From Trinickia caryophylli (GTDB taxonomy: Bacteria; Pseudomonadota; Gammaproteobacteria; Burkholderiales; Burkholderiaceae): DNA of 64,000 bases. The notes under the pieces were generated by a model that saw only the letters and a program-made list of their open reading frames with translations, did no database searches and was not told the DNA's origin. Location: the NCBI RefSeq assembly GCF_034424545.1, contig NZ_CP139971.1, positions 1,860,001 to 1,924,000 of the forward strand, written 5' to 3'. The position numbers and the translations under genes are program-made. Below, piece after piece: positions 1 through 11,634 of this stretch. Position 1 is the first letter of the stretch. The number at the start of each line of letters is the position of its first letter.

Positions 1-1445
1 CCGAAGCCATCCGCTACCTCAAGAAGCGCGGGCTGACAGGCGAAATCGCGGCGCGCTTCGGCCTTGGCTATGCGCCTGACGGCTGGCAAAACCTCGAGGC
101 GGTTTTTCCCGATTACCGCAACGATTCGCTCGTCGAAGCGGGGCTCGTGATCGTGAGCGAGAAGACGGATGCACAGGGGCAGGCGCGCCGCTACGATCGT
201 TTCCGGGAACGGATCATGTTCCCAATCCGCAACGTCAAAGGGCAGGTGATCGGCTTCGGCGGGCGGGTGCTCGAATCGGGCGAGCCGAAGTATTTGAATT
301 CGCCGGAAACGCCGCTATTTAGCAAGGGAAGCGAGTTGTATGGCCTGTTCGAGGCGCGCCTCGCGATCCGTGAGGCGCGTTTCGTGTTGGTCGTGGAAGG
401 GTATATGGACGTGGTGGCGCTCGCGCAGCTCGGGTTTCCGAACGCCGTTGCGACGCTGGGCACGGCCTGTACCCCCGTGCATGTGCAGAAGCTGCTGCGG
501 CAGACCGATACCGTGGTGTTCAGCTTCGACGGCGATGCGGCGGGGCGCCGCGCGGCGCGGCGCGCGCTCGACGCATGCCTGCCCCACGCGGCCGACAACC
601 GGACGATCCGGTTCCTGTTCCTGCCCGCTGAGCACGACCCCGATAGTTATGTCCGGGAGTTTGGCAAGGAGGCGTTCGCCGAGCAGATCGACCGCGCGAT
701 GCCGTTGTCGCAGTTCATGTTGAGCGAAGTGGTGGCCGGCAAGGAGCTCGATACGCCGGAAGGGCGCGCCCGTGCGCTTTTCGACGCGAAACCGCTCCTG
801 CAGGCGCTGCCGCCCAATGCGCTGCGCGCACAGATCATGCACATGTTCGCGGAGCGGCTCGACGTGCCGTTCGACGAGGTTGCGGCACTGTGCGACGTCG
901 ATGCCCGGATCGTGGCCGCGGCCCGGCCGGCACCGGCGCGCAACGACCGGCGGCGCGTAACGGGGATCGAACAGCGCGCGCTGCGCAATCTCGTCATGTA
1001 TCCGCGCATCGTGGCGGTGCTCGACGAGCACGACGAGGAAAGCCTTTACGCGCAGGCGCACGGCGAACTCTTTGCCGAAGTGGCGACGCACGCCCGCGCA
1101 TTGGGGGAGCCGGCCGAGTTTCGCTTGTTGTCCGATTTGCTGCGTACGGGCGCCAACGCGGCGACGTTCGAGGAAATCTTTCGTGAAATTCTGGCCTATG
1201 ATGAAAATGTGCGTGATTTGCTGCTCCAGAGCCCGGAACAGGACGCCGCCATCGAACAGCACCGCGAACGCGAACGCATCGCGGGCGAAGAACTCCAGGC
1301 GGCCATCCGGAAAATGCGTTACGACGCCTGCTGTCAGCGGCTCGAGCGCCTCTCGCGGCAATCGAAGCTCACTTCGGAAGAGATGGCGGAATACGCCGAC
1401 CTGGATCGCCAGCGTGCGGAGATGAAGCGCAACCTCGGCCTCTGA
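1..1445 (+). CDS. dnaG: DNA primase DnaG (5'-truncated by window edge)
   Basis: The reading frame is open from base 3 to the stop at 1443-1445, giving the last 480 or so residues; the N-terminal zinc-binding domain lies outside the window. DnaG makes the RNA primers for chromosome replication. The TOPRIM core is visible as VVEGYMDVV near visible residue 130 (metal-binding Glu) and FDGDAAGRRA near 175 (the DxD-type site). The C-terminal helicase-binding region follows. The first internal ATG/GTG codons are not starts because the frame continues upstream with typical primase sequence. The gene sits directly upstream of rpoD, the remnant of the rpsU-dnaG-rpoD macromolecular synthesis order. Confidence 0.97.
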   Translation, partial: EAIRYLKKRGLTGEIAARFGLGYAPDGWQNLEAVFPDYRNDSLVEAGLVIVSEKTDAQGQARRYDRFRERIMFPIRNVKGQVIGFGGRVLESGEPKYLNSPETPLFSKGSELYGLFEARLAIREARFVLVVEGYMDVVALAQLGFPNAVATLGTACTPVHVQKLLRQTDTVVFSFDGDAAGRRAARRALDACLPHAADNRTIRFLFLPAEHDPDSYVREFGKEAFAEQIDRAMPLSQFMLSEVVAGKELDTPEGRARALFDAKPLLQALPPNALRAQIMHMFAERLDVPFDEVAALCDVDARIVAAARPAPARNDRRRVTGIEQRALRNLVMYPRIVAVLDEHDEESLYAQAHGELFAEVATHARALGEPAEFRLLSDLLRTGANAATFEEIFREILAYDENVRDLLLQSPEQDAAIEQHRERERIAGEELQAAIRKMRYDACCQRLERLSRQSKLTSEEMAEYADLDRQRAEMKRNLGL

Positions 1446-1465
1446 CGGGCCGGGTAGACAGCGTG

Positions 1466-1474
1466 TGCTATAAT
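1466..1474 (+). promoter_or_regulatory. extended -10 promoter for rpoD
   Basis: TGCTATAAT gives a perfect TATAAT hexamer at 1469-1474 with the TGn extension, 20 bases after the dnaG stop and about 75 bases before the rpoD start. No good -35 hexamer is seen at 16-18 bases spacing, which fits an extended -10 promoter. Confidence 0.6.
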
Positions 1475-1547
1475 AAAAGGTTTCCAGCGGATTGATTTTT
1501 CAGGATTTCTGGCAGAGGCGCACAGATACGGCGAGGGCGGAATAGCA

Positions 1548-4016
<2,469 letters not shown>

Positions 4017-4038
4017 TCGAGTATCATTCTGTGCCAGG

Positions 4039-4067
4039 CCCGGCGTGAAGACACCGGGTCTTTTTTT
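4039..4067 (+). terminator. intrinsic terminator of rpoD
   Basis: CCCGG at 4039-4043 pairs with CCGGG at 4054-4058, and GT/AC extends the stem inward after one mismatch. A run of seven T follows at 4061-4067. It lies about 20 bases after the rpoD stop. Confidence 0.85.
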
Positions 4068-4100
4068 GTCCTTTCGGCGATCGGTCTGATTCGCTATTTT

Positions 4101-4176
4101 GGGCCCGTAGCTCAGGGGTTAGAGCAGTCGACTCATAATCGATTGGTCGTTGGTTCGAAACCAACCGGGCCCACCA
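4101..4176 (+). tRNA. tRNA-Ile2 (anticodon CAU, lysidine type)
   Basis: A 76-base tRNA with encoded CCA. The 7-bp acceptor stem is GGGCCCG/CGGGCCC, discriminator A at 4173 and CCA at 4174-4176. The anticodon loop CTCATAA places CAU at 4134-4136 on a GTCGA/TCGAT stem; the T loop is TTCGAAA. Three tRNAs carry CAU. The acceptor and anticodon-arm bases resemble E. coli ileX rather than elongator tRNA-Met, so I call it tRNA-Ile2, whose C34 is changed to lysidine by TilS to read AUA. Elongator Met is the alternative. Confidence 0.85.
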
Positions 4177-4179
4177 AGT

Positions 4180-4446
4180 TTAATCGTCGCATCGAGCAAC
4201 GGCTGTTGTCAGCAAGGCGCATTTGCGCCAGCGCGCTCTCTCGCAGTGCAGTGATATCCCGCTTCGGGCCGCCCCGAACATACGACCGTATTCCCGACTG
4301 AACTGCGATGGACTCTCGTATCCAACCTCGAATACCGCCGTCGAAACATCGCGGTGCTCGTTCAGCATCAACCGCTTCGCTTCATTGAGGTGCAACCATT
4401 TCTTTCGCCTCGGCCAATCCTGTTCGGCTATGGTGAAAGGGCTCAC
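4180..4446 (-). pseudogene. AraC-family regulator, C-terminal remnant
   Basis: The minus-strand frame reads as the end of an AraC/XylS DNA-binding domain: [20 protein letters not shown], then [19 protein letters not shown]. This is the second helix-turn-helix with its signature. The first helix-turn-helix and the effector domain are missing and the frame upstream is not AraC-like. It is a broken gene next to the tRNA. Confidence 0.8.
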
Positions 4447-4617
4447 TCGCGCTACGAATGTCCCTGATCGTCCGCATGGTTGATGTCACGCGTCACGTCA
4501 ATCCTGTCTCTTGGTCCACTCGGTCACGCGGCCCGCATCGGCGGTCACGATACCAGCGCCGCGAGATCTGATATGCTCCCCGGCAACCAATAAAAACACT
4601 ACCGAGGGCGATAGCCA

Positions 4618-5097
4618 ATGGCAGCGCACTGCACATTCGTTCTGAACGGGCAGCCGCTTAGCAAACTGGTTTGTGATGGGCTGACCTTTCCGGCTTTCTC
4701 TGGCGACGTCGGGCATGAAAACAAGCCGGCCGATACAGCGTTGGCAAAGGCGGGGCCTATCCCAAAGGGGCGCTACTACATCATCTCTCGAGAAAGTGGT
4801 GGGCGCCTTGGCTGGTTGTGGGACCCCATCAAAGATGAGTTCAGCGACTCCCACCGCAGTGAGTGGTTCTCGCTACATCCCATGGCTCAGCCGATGGCCG
4901 ATTGGGTCATCGTGAATGGTATCCGTCGCGATAATTTTCGTCTCCATCCTGCTGGCCGACAGCGGCTCAGCGAGGGCTGCATTACCCTCACGGATAAATC
5001 GCGTTTCAATCAGCTTCGAAGCTACCTTCTTTCGCTTCCGCCCAGCTACATCCCGGGCACGAAGTCGCGGTACTACGGTGTCGTGGAGGTGAAATGA
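4618..5097 (+). CDS. Tlde1-like (DUF2778) L,D-transpeptidase-type toxin candidate
   Basis: A 159-residue protein without a signal peptide. It carries the L,D-transpeptidase-like motif HPAGRQRLSEGCITL near residues 111-125: a His, then Ser and the nucleophile Cys. FTLHP-like and GPIPKGRYYI segments match the DUF2778/Tlde1 family. Members of that family are type VI effectors that cut or exchange peptidoglycan cross-links in the periplasm of rivals. SD-like GAGGGCG precedes ATG 4618. The stop overlaps the next start by four bases, the layout of an effector and its immunity gene. No secretion genes are next to it, so delivery is inferred. Confidence 0.7.
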   Translation: MAAHCTFVLNGQPLSKLVCDGLTFPAFSGDVGHENKPADTALAKAGPIPKGRYYIISRESGGRLGWLWDPIKDEFSDSHRSEWFSLHPMAQPMADWVIVNGIRRDNFRLHPAGRQRLSEGCITLTDKSRFNQLRSYLLSLPPSYIPGTKSRYYGVVEVK

Positions 5098-5384
5098 AAT
5101 ATGTGCTGCGCGCAGTGATCGTAATGGTGCTGACGTACATTTACCTGAAGCTGATCTATAGCTGGCAGTGGGTCGACGATCTCCGCAAGAGTCCCGTCGG
5201 GCAGAAAGTATATTTCTTCCTCGCTGGTCTATTCAACGTGCAAGGGGCCGACGAAGGCGAAACGCTGCTACTGCTGTTCTATTTTTTCGTCGCGTTGGTC
5301 GTGGCGTGCCTTACCGTTTGCGCTGCCTTCCGATTCGTCGTTCGACCTTACTTGGGCGGTCCGGCAAAGAGGCCTCATAGGTGA
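5094..5384 (+). CDS. small two-TM protein, probable immunity partner
   Basis: A 96-residue protein with two hydrophobic segments: about residues 4-22 and 60-84. The ~37-residue loop between them contains GQKVYFFLAGLFNV. It has no recognisable domain. The ATGA overlap with the preceding Tlde1-like gene implies translational coupling. A membrane or periplasm-facing immunity protein against a peptidoglycan-acting toxin is the natural reading. The function is inferred from position only. Confidence 0.55.
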   Translation: MKYVLRAVIVMVLTYIYLKLIYSWQWVDDLRKSPVGQKVYFFLAGLFNVQGADEGETLLLLFYFFVALVVACLTVCAAFRFVVRPYLGGPAKRPHR

Positions 5385-5864
5385 TCTACGGTACTGGCCG
5401 GCTTCGCGCTGCAGCATATTCGACGAGATGCCCTCTGTCTGAGCGCTCGGCCTTGCAGAAAGGGGTATCTAAAAGGATCGCAGTTTTCGATATATTACAT
5501 ATTGCTTTCGATGTGGGGTGTGCGTCAAAATGACTCACTGGTTTAAGATCAGTTCGTGGAAAGAACGACTCATCGAGTTCGGGTTGACTCAAACTTTGTT
5601 GTTTTTGGTATCTGGGCGATATCGATTTTCATTCAGAATGGCTCCGCGGCTGGTATCCTAAATCCCCCGGTACCGACCGAATCTCAGTTATCACTGGTGT
5701 TCTGCGTGCGGCCGGGTTAGAAAGTACGGTCGGCGTGAATGTTTACGGTAGACGCAGGCGTTCGTGGCGACACGTCTAGACGAATCTCGCGCCGGCGCAG
5801 TTCGCGAAGGCACACGAAACAACGGGATTTTTAACCTCGGACTCTAGCTGCCATCCGTACTAAA
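5385..5864. other. gap without a convincing gene
   Basis: No intact gene is seen. A 43-codon plus-strand frame at 5530-5661 (start MTHWFKISSWKERL) has no strong ribosome site and no recognised family. The base composition is less GC-rich than the flanks and short frames are interrupted by stops, consistent with decayed sequence. Confidence 0.5.
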
Positions 5865-6017
5865 ACCGGGGGCAGGTCACTCGCTGTCGACGTAATCGCG
5901 CTTTACAAGGCGCTCGGTGGAGGCTGGAAAGACGACGAGAGCACGGCGCTGACCGGCTCGGCATCATCTGAGGAGCGTGAGAGGCGTAACAGCCGAATGG
6001 CAATGCCCGATAAATGA
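5865..6017 (+). pseudogene. NodT/OprM-type outer-membrane efflux lipoprotein, C-terminal fragment
   Basis: The frame reads TGGRSLAVDVIALYKALGGG followed by W, then an unrelated tail to the stop at 6015-6017. The LYKALGGGW ending is typical of the C-terminus of NodT-family outer-membrane lipoproteins of RND efflux pumps. Nothing upstream continues the frame as an efflux protein, so only the last few dozen codons survive. Confidence 0.65.
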
Positions 6018-6131
6018 TCGATGCGAAGATGCGGCGGCGGGCAACCCGTTCAAGAGACGTCTTGTGACTTCCGCGGCGCGCAGATCTGACTGACGATAAA
6101 GCGGATCAACAAGGCCGATATCGAACAGCAC

Positions 6132-7919
6132 TCAGTCGGATGTCAGAAATTCTTTTAGCTTTTTGGCTTCCTCGGGGAGCTGCAGTCTACCGAGCGCGCG
6201 GCTCTCGATCTGGCGGATCCGTTCCCGTGTCATCTTGAACAGCTTGCCGAGATCGTCGAGTGTGCTGCCCGTTCCGGTATCGATGCCGTAGCGTATCCGC
6301 AGTATCTTGGCTTCGCGAGCAGGCAACCGGTCGAGCGCCTCGTTGAGCGCGACGCGCATGCGCGCGCGGGTCGCGGCGTCGAGCGGGGAGTCTGCATGCG
6401 GGTCTTCCATCAGGTCGACCATCGATTCGTCGGAGTCGAGCGTGCCGACCGGCGAATCGAGCGAAAGGATCTGGCGATCGGCTTTCAGGAGTGTCCGAAC
6501 CTTGGATTCCGGCAGCTTCATGCGAGCGGCAAGGACCCGCAGGCTGGGATTCCGCCCCGTCTGTTGCCGGACCTCCCGCTCGATCCGGCGCAGCCTGTGA
6601 ATGGCATCGACAAGATGCACCGGGAGCCGGATCAAGCGCGTATGGTCGGCAAGCGCGCGTGTGACCGCCTGCCGTATCCACCAGGTCGCGTAGGTGGAAA
6701 ACTTCCAGCCACGCCGGTATTCGAACTTGTCGACTGCTCTCAGCAAGCCGATATTGCCTTCCTGGACCAGATCGAGGAACGGCATCCCGCGGTTGATGTA
6801 TCGTTTTGCGATCGAGACGACGAGCCTGAGGTTGGCCTCGGTCAGTTCCCGCTTGGCGCGCTGTATGCCGGACTCCGACACGCGAACGATCCTTTTGATT
6901 TCTTGCAGCCGCGTCAGAGGCAAGCCCGGATGCGTTTCGATACCGGCCAGTTCCTCGCGCAAGCGGTCGATCGCCTGCGTGGTGAAGCGCATGCGCGCCA
7001 GTTCGGTCTGGATCGCCAGGCAGGCGTTGACTGCCGCAGGCTCGCCGGCGTTGTGTTCGGCCGCCAGTCGTTCCGACAGTGTCCGCACGCTCGAGAAAAT
7101 CGCGAGGCAGGCATGGGTCAGAGCCTGCAGCGTCGCTTCGTCGCCATCCGCCTTCGCCGGGTCGCGCTCGAAAGCGTCTTCCGTGTCGATGGTGTCGGCG
7201 GAATCGACGCCTCGCACCGCCTGCACAGGAATGGGCGCGCCCGGTATCTCACGCGGTCCTTCGTCGTCGGACAGGCCGTCGATCAATGCGTCGATGCGCA
7301 TCTTTCCGGCACGGACGAGTTCGACGTCCTCGAGCAGTGTACGAACAATCGAAGGGCAGCCGGAGATTGCGCGGACGATTTCGTTGTAACCGTTCTCGAT
7401 GCGCCTCCCGATCTCAACCTCTTGCTCACGCGTCAATAGCTCGGCGGAGGTCATTTCGCGCATATACATCCGGACAGGGTCTGTCGTGCGGCCGAATTCG
7501 GCATCGACTGTCGACAGGGTATCCTGTGCCTCCTCGATGATCTGCTCGTCGGACGCCGCACCGTGCATCATGTCATTGAGCAGCGATGTTTCCGCATCGG
7601 GCATCTGCTCGTACACGGCGATGCCCATGTCCTTGAACGCGTCGACCACGATGCCCAGTGCCGGCGATTGCGCGAAATTGCCCGGAAAACAATCGTTGAT
7701 CTGTGCATGCGTCAAGAAGCCCTGCGCCTTTCCGAGCTCGATCAACGCCTGCATCTGCTGCTGCTGTTCCGAGCGTTCGCGCGCGGCAGCGGAAAAACGT
7801 CGCGGCGACGGCGGCCTGCTGCGTCGCGGCTTTGTATGCAGTGAGCTGCCGGTGTACACATCTTCTGTCGCCGCAGGCATGTCCGCTGCAAGATCGTCTG
7901 GCTCATAGTCGACCAACAT
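6132..7919 (-). CDS. second RpoD-like sigma-70 factor (nif-linked paralogue)
   Basis: A 595-residue group 1/2-type sigma-70. Region 1.1-like sequence is near residues 45-130 and [20 protein letters not shown] near 155-175. Region 2.4 [20 protein letters not shown] is near 405, and region 4.2 [19 protein letters not shown] near 568. It lacks the long basic N-terminus and the Glu-rich insert of the rpoD at 1548. Region 2.4 and 4.2 contacts are nearly the same as RpoD (Trp replaces the first Tyr of RGYKFSTY), so it probably reads similar promoters. Start ATG 7919 is chosen because GGGGAG lies just upstream; an upstream extension of the frame would overlap the preceding gene. It follows the fix genes on the same strand after a 127-bp gap. 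Confidence 0.85.
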   Translation of the reverse strand: MLVDYEPDDLAADMPAATEDVYTGSSLHTKPRRSRPPSPRRFSAAARERSEQQQQMQALIELGKAQGFLTHAQINDCFPGNFAQSPALGIVVDAFKDMGIAVYEQMPDAETSLLNDMMHGAASDEQIIEEAQDTLSTVDAEFGRTTDPVRMYMREMTSAELLTREQEVEIGRRIENGYNEIVRAISGCPSIVRTLLEDVELVRAGKMRIDALIDGLSDDEGPREIPGAPIPVQAVRGVDSADTIDTEDAFERDPAKADGDEATLQALTHACLAIFSSVRTLSERLAAEHNAGEPAAVNACLAIQTELARMRFTTQAIDRLREELAGIETHPGLPLTRLQEIKRIVRVSESGIQRAKRELTEANLRLVVSIAKRYINRGMPFLDLVQEGNIGLLRAVDKFEYRRGWKFSTYATWWIRQAVTRALADHTRLIRLPVHLVDAIHRLRRIEREVRQQTGRNPSLRVLAARMKLPESKVRTLLKADRQILSLDSPVGTLDSDESMVDLMEDPHADSPLDAATRARMRVALNEALDRLPAREAKILRIRYGIDTGTGSTLDDLGKLFKMTRERIRQIESRALGRLQLPEEAKKLKEFLTSD

Positions 7920-8046
7920 TTCAATTCTCCCCGGGGGGCGTTCGTCTTCGTCACGCCGTTTGCTGTGTCGTTCGCCATATCGATGCCGTGTTCGAACAGC
8001 TCGACGATCCGGCGTAATGCTTCTGGCTGGCGCTGTGCGCAGGTTC

Positions 8047-8535
8047 TCAGTGCTGCGGACCGATCTGCGCGAGCATTGCTTCGATGACACCGAACCCGAG
8101 GCGATCGGCCGGATCGAGCGCGCGCAACTTGCCAACCAGCGCGCGAGCGACATCGCGTTCGCCGAGCCGCACGTTGATGAACGCGAGCGCTTTCAGCGTA
8201 AACAGCCAGAAGCGGGCGGGGCCGGGCATCGAGAAATCGGCGGCGTCCGCGTGCACCATCCGCCAGTCGCTGGCGAGCGACGCCTGCTCGGCCGCCACGG
8301 CGAGCGCCTTGGTGGCGACCTGATGCGCCTGCGCGAGCTCGCCCGCTGCGGCATGGAACTTGTAGAGCAGGTAGTACGCGGGCAGGCTGCGCGGCGCGCA
8401 CAGCACGGCCGCCCACAGCGCCGCGCCAATCTCGTCGCGCGCGGCGCCTCGTACCGAGTCGATCAGGTGCCGGATCGACTCGGGCACGTCGCCACCGAAC
8501 AGTTCGCTGGATTCGACGCCGGTCATCAGGTTCAC
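8047..8535 (-). CDS. nif-linked helical (TPR-like) protein
   Basis: A 162-residue soluble, Ala/Leu-rich protein with helix pairs reminiscent of tetratricopeptide repeats: [20 protein letters not shown] near 49 and [20 protein letters not shown] near 111. It has no catalytic motif. The second half is clearly related to the frameshifted gene at 24277-24859 (LFVLKGLAYLNLRLGDADAA), so the locus holds two paralogues, each next to Fe-S or ferredoxin genes. Its start overlaps the stop of the 2Fe-2S gene by four bases. The role is unknown; a scaffold for a ferredoxin or Fe-S partner is a guess. Confidence 0.75.
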   Translation of the reverse strand: MNLMTGVESSELFGGDVPESIRHLIDSVRGAARDEIGAALWAAVLCAPRSLPAYYLLYKFHAAAGELAQAHQVATKALAVAAEQASLASDWRMVHADAADFSMPGPARFWLFTLKALAFINVRLGERDVARALVGKLRALDPADRLGFGVIEAMLAQIGPQH

Positions 8536-8858
8536 CAGACCTCCGTGCCGGCGACGAGGCGTGCGACCGGCTCGCCTTGTTCCAAATGGCTCGTGAAGAT
8601 CTCCTCGACGTCGGCCGGGGTGACGCCGCTGTAGAGCACGGCTTCCGGGTAGACGACCACGTTCGCGCCGCTATCGCACGGGCCGAGGCAGCCCGAGTAG
8701 GTGATTGCGACCGTGTCGTACGCCTGGCGTTTCTGCTGCTCGGCCCAAAATGCCTGCAGCAGCGCGGTCGAACCCTTGCCGCCCGCGCAAGAGCCGCGCG
8801 GATGCTGCGGTGGCCGGTTCTGCGTACAGACGAATACGTGTCGGACAGGACGAGGCAT
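8532..8858 (-). CDS. thioredoxin-fold [2Fe-2S] ferredoxin
   Basis: A 108-residue protein of the thioredoxin-like 2Fe-2S ferredoxin family (Clostridium pasteurianum / Aquifex Fd4 type). It starts PRPVRHVFVCTQNRPPQHPR with Cys near 11 and 24, and has the second pair in SGCLGPCDSGANVVVYPEA. Together these give four cluster cysteines. It lies 42 bp after fixX and overlaps the next gene. It is a candidate electron carrier to or from FixABCX or nitrogenase. Confidence 0.9.
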   Translation of the reverse strand: MPRPVRHVFVCTQNRPPQHPRGSCAGGKGSTALLQAFWAEQQKRQAYDTVAITYSGCLGPCDSGANVVVYPEAVLYSGVTPADVEEIFTSHLEQGEPVARLVAGTEVW

Positions 8859-8875
8859 CGCGGTATTCCTCCTTT

Positions 8876-8911
8876 AACCGAATAGACCGAATAGACCGAA
8901 TCAACCGAACT
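8876..8911. repeat. 9-bp short tandem repeat across the fixX stop
   Basis: Four consecutive 9-bp units read AACCGAATA, GACCGAATA, GACCGAATC, AACCGAACT. The array covers the fixX stop codon and most of the spacer to the ferredoxin gene. Similar imperfect units occur at 27822-27848 in the nifS 3' end and around 32800-32840. Confidence 0.7.
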
Positions 8912-9206
8912 TGAACAGGATCCCGTGGCCGCCCCGCGGGTATTCCCATTCGATGTTTTGATGGTCGCTGCACAGGATGCGGCAGCTTCCGCACTCGAGG
9001 CAGCCGTCGGTGATGAGCGTCACCGACCCGTTGCCTTCGGCCTTGTAGCACGACGCCGGACAGACGAACGTGCAGCTCTTCAGCCCGCATTCGTTCAGGC
9101 AGACGTCCGCGTCCTTGATGCGGATGTGAGGCCGGCCCGCGTCGACGCGGTAGCGGTTCTGGAACAGCTTCTCCTCGACGTTGACTGTCACGGTCACGGT
9201 GCTCAT
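8901..9206 (-). CDS. fixX: ferredoxin-like protein FixX
   Basis: A 101-residue ferredoxin of the FixX family, partner of the ETF-quinone-oxidoreductase-like FixC. Cys-rich segments [15 protein letters not shown] (about 36-50) and [11 protein letters not shown] (about 69-79) hold the 4Fe-4S cluster. With FixABC it forms the electron-bifurcating complex that uses NADH to reduce both quinone and a low-potential ferredoxin or flavodoxin for nitrogenase. The start overlaps the fixC stop by four bases. Confidence 0.95.
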   Translation of the reverse strand: MSTVTVTVNVEEKLFQNRYRVDAGRPHIRIKDADVCLNECGLKSCTFVCPASCYKAEGNGSVTLITDGCLECGSCRILCSDHQNIEWEYPRGGHGILFKFG

Positions 9207-10513
9207 CGGAATGCCCTCCAAAGTTTGTATGCGTCTCCGACGAGACCGGCGAGCGAACGGCTCTTGCGGAAACTCGACATGATCGACCGCTGCTTGGTCT
9301 TCTTGTCGACGCCGTCGACGGTGATCATCGTGCGCGCGGCGTTCGCGACGAGATCCGGATAGGTCGTGAAGAACTGCGGATTGCGGTGCAACGTGTTCGG
9401 CATGTCGCGATACTTGCGCAGATCCTTCATCACGAAGCTCTCGTCGAGCTTCGACTTGTACGCCTTCAGCTCGGCTGCCCGATAGCCGCGGTTGGCCGCC
9501 TTCGCGGCGATGACCGTCTCGGCGGCGAGACGCCCCGTCGTCATCGCAAGGTTCGAGCCCTCGCGGTGCGCTGCGTTGACGAAGCCGCCGGAGTCGCCGA
9601 CGATCATCCAGCCGTTGCCGTATACCTGCGGTATCGCGTGAAAGCCGCCTTCCGGGATCAGGTGCGCGCAGTATTCCTTCATCTCGCCGCCCGCGATCAG
9701 CGGCGCGATCGATGGATGCCGCTTCATCTGCTCGATCAGCACGTACGGGCTGGTGCGGTTCGCATTGCGCTTGAAGTCGGACAGCATGCAGCCGACGCCG
9801 ATCGTCAGCGATTCCTTGTTCGTGTACAGGAAGCCCGTGCCCATCATCCCGTCGGTGATCCGGCCGACCATTTCGATGACGACGCCTTCTTCCTCGCCGA
9901 TGTTGAAGCGCTGGCGGATGGTTTCCTCGGGCATGAACAGGATTTCCTTGACTGCGAGCGCGACGTTGCCCGCGTCGATTTCGCCGTGAAAGCCCGCCTT
10001 GCGCGCGAGCGTCGAATTCACGCCGTCGGCAAGAACCACCACGTCCGCGTAGACGTCGCCCTGCTCGCGATCGCACTGCACTCCCACCACCTGGTCGCCG
10101 TCGAAGATCAGGTGATTGACGGTCGTCTCGCAGATGAGAAGCGCACCCGCTTCGCGTACCTTCGACGAGAACCACTTGTCGAACTGCGCGCGGATGATCG
10201 TGTAGCGGTTGTACGGCGGCTTGTTGTAGTCGTCGCTGCGCACGTGCGTACCGACGAACGATGTGTCGTCGAGCATCCACAGACGCTGCTCGATGATGTG
10301 GCGCTCGAGCGGTGCGTCGTCGCGGAAGTCGGGGATGATCTCCTCGAGTGCCTTTGCATACAGGATCGCGCCTTGCACGTTCTTGCTGCCCGGGTACTCG
10401 CCGCGCTCGATCTGCAGCACTTTCAGGCCGGCCTTGGCCATCGTGTATGCCGCTGCGTTGCCCGACGGCCCCGCGCCGACGACGATCGCGTCGAATTGCG
10501 AAGGTTTTTTCAT
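9203..10513 (-). CDS. fixC: FixC flavoprotein dehydrogenase
   Basis: A 436-residue FAD protein related to ETF-ubiquinone oxidoreductase. The N-terminal Rossmann motif [20 protein letters not shown] starts near residue 9. Start ATG 10513 follows GGAGGAATGAA. It receives electrons from the FixAB flavoprotein and passes them to quinone and, through FixX, to nitrogenase donors. It lies between fixB (11-bp gap) and fixX (four-base overlap). Confidence 0.95.
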   Translation of the reverse strand: MKKPSQFDAIVVGAGPSGNAAAYTMAKAGLKVLQIERGEYPGSKNVQGAILYAKALEEIIPDFRDDAPLERHIIEQRLWMLDDTSFVGTHVRSDDYNKPPYNRYTIIRAQFDKWFSSKVREAGALLICETTVNHLIFDGDQVVGVQCDREQGDVYADVVVLADGVNSTLARKAGFHGEIDAGNVALAVKEILFMPEETIRQRFNIGEEEGVVIEMVGRITDGMMGTGFLYTNKESLTIGVGCMLSDFKRNANRTSPYVLIEQMKRHPSIAPLIAGGEMKEYCAHLIPEGGFHAIPQVYGNGWMIVGDSGGFVNAAHREGSNLAMTTGRLAAETVIAAKAANRGYRAAELKAYKSKLDESFVMKDLRKYRDMPNTLHRNPQFFTTYPDLVANAARTMITVDGVDKKTKQRSIMSSFRKSRSLAGLVGDAYKLWRAFR

Positions 10514-10524
10514 TTCATTCCTCC

Positions 10525-11634
10525 TTATGCGACCTGCTTGCCGCGTATCGACAAGTGTTCGGCGAATGCCTGGGTGAGCGCGGGCAGCACCTGCATCGCG
10601 TTGCCGACGATGCCGAAATGCGCGAAGTCGAAGATCGGCGCATTGGGATCCGTGTTGATCGCGACGATCACGTCCGAGCTCTCCATGCCGACGCGGTGCT
10701 GGATCGCACCCGAGATGCCGGCCGCGATGTACAGCTTCGGCCTCACGGTCTTGCCGGTCTGGCCGACCTGCCGGTCCGCCTCGACCCAACCCGCCTGCAC
10801 GCATGGTCGCGTCGCGCCGACCTCGCCGCCGAGCACGCGCGCGAGTTCGAACACGAGGCGGAAGTTTTCGGGGTTCTTCAGGCCCTTGCCGCCGCTCACG
10901 ATCACGTCGGCATACGGAAGGTTGATCCGGTTGCTGTTAGCGTCGGCGATGAAATCGAGCAGCTTCGTGACGATGTCGGTCTCTACCATCCCGAGGGTTT
11001 CCTGCACGATCCCGCCCGTGCGGCCGGCCTCGGCGCGCGGCATGGCCATCACGCGCGGTCGTACGGTCGCCATCTGCGGTCGGTATGCGAGCGTCATGAT
11101 CGTGCAGAGCAGCGAACCGCCGAACGTCGGCCGCGTCGCCGCGAGCGCTCGCGATGCCGGGTCGATGTTGAGCTCGGTACAGTCCGCGGTGAGGCCGGTC
11201 AGCAGTGTTGTCGCGACCGAGCCGGCGAGATCGCGACCCATCGACGTCGCGCCGAGCAGCAGGATTTCTGGCTGATACTTGTTGACGAGATCGGTGAGCG
11301 CCTTCGTGAACGGCTCGTTGCGGTAGCCGAGCAGCACCGGGTCGTGAATCACGTAGGCCTTGTCGGCACCGTACGTGAACGCCTCGGCGGCGAACCGCTC
11401 GAGCGGCTCGTCGGGGCCGCCGAGCACGGCGACCGACACGTCGCTGCCGAGCTTGTCGGCGAGCTTGCGCGCCTCGCCGACGAGTTCCCACGACACGCTG
11501 TGCACATGACCGCGGTCGTGCTCGACGAACACCCAGACGCCCTTGTACGCCTTGAGGTGTTCGGGCAGCTCCAGATTGCGGCCGCCGGCCTTCTTCACCG
11601 GTGCGGCAGGCTTGTTGTCGGCGGGGGTCGTCAT
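10525..11634 (-). CDS. fixB: FixB, electron transfer flavoprotein alpha subunit
   Basis: A 369-residue ETF-alpha family protein that pairs with FixA. The first 35 residues are a variable lead, then [11 protein letters not shown] begins the alpha domain. The C-terminal FAD domain carries [20 protein letters not shown] near 293 and [20 protein letters not shown] near 325, both classic ETF-alpha motifs. The start overlaps the fixA stop by four bases. Confidence 0.95.
   Translation of the reverse strand: MTTPADNKPAAPVKKAGGRNLELPEHLKAYKGVWVFVEHDRGHVHSVSWELVGEARKLADKLGSDVSVAVLGGPDEPLERFAAEAFTYGADKAYVIHDPVLLGYRNEPFTKALTDLVNKYQPEILLLGATSMGRDLAGSVATTLLTGLTADCTELNIDPASRALAATRPTFGGSLLCTIMTLAYRPQMATVRPRVMAMPRAEAGRTGGIVQETLGMVETDIVTKLLDFIADANSNRINLPYADVIVSGGKGLKNPENFRLVFELARVLGGEVGATRPCVQAGWVEADRQVGQTGKTVRPKLYIAAGISGAIQHRVGMESSDVIVAINTDPNAPIFDFAHFGIVGNAMQVLPALTQAFAEHLSIRGKQVA

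Noticed and set aside
4101..6131. tRNA-Ile2 as an integration site for the nif block
   Set aside because: No integrase and no second copy of the tRNA 3' end was seen in the window.
10525..11634. FixB and FixA as ordinary beta-oxidation ETF subunits
   Set aside because: They are coupled to fixC and fixX and lie between nifW and a ferredoxin gene, so the Fix assignment is preferred.
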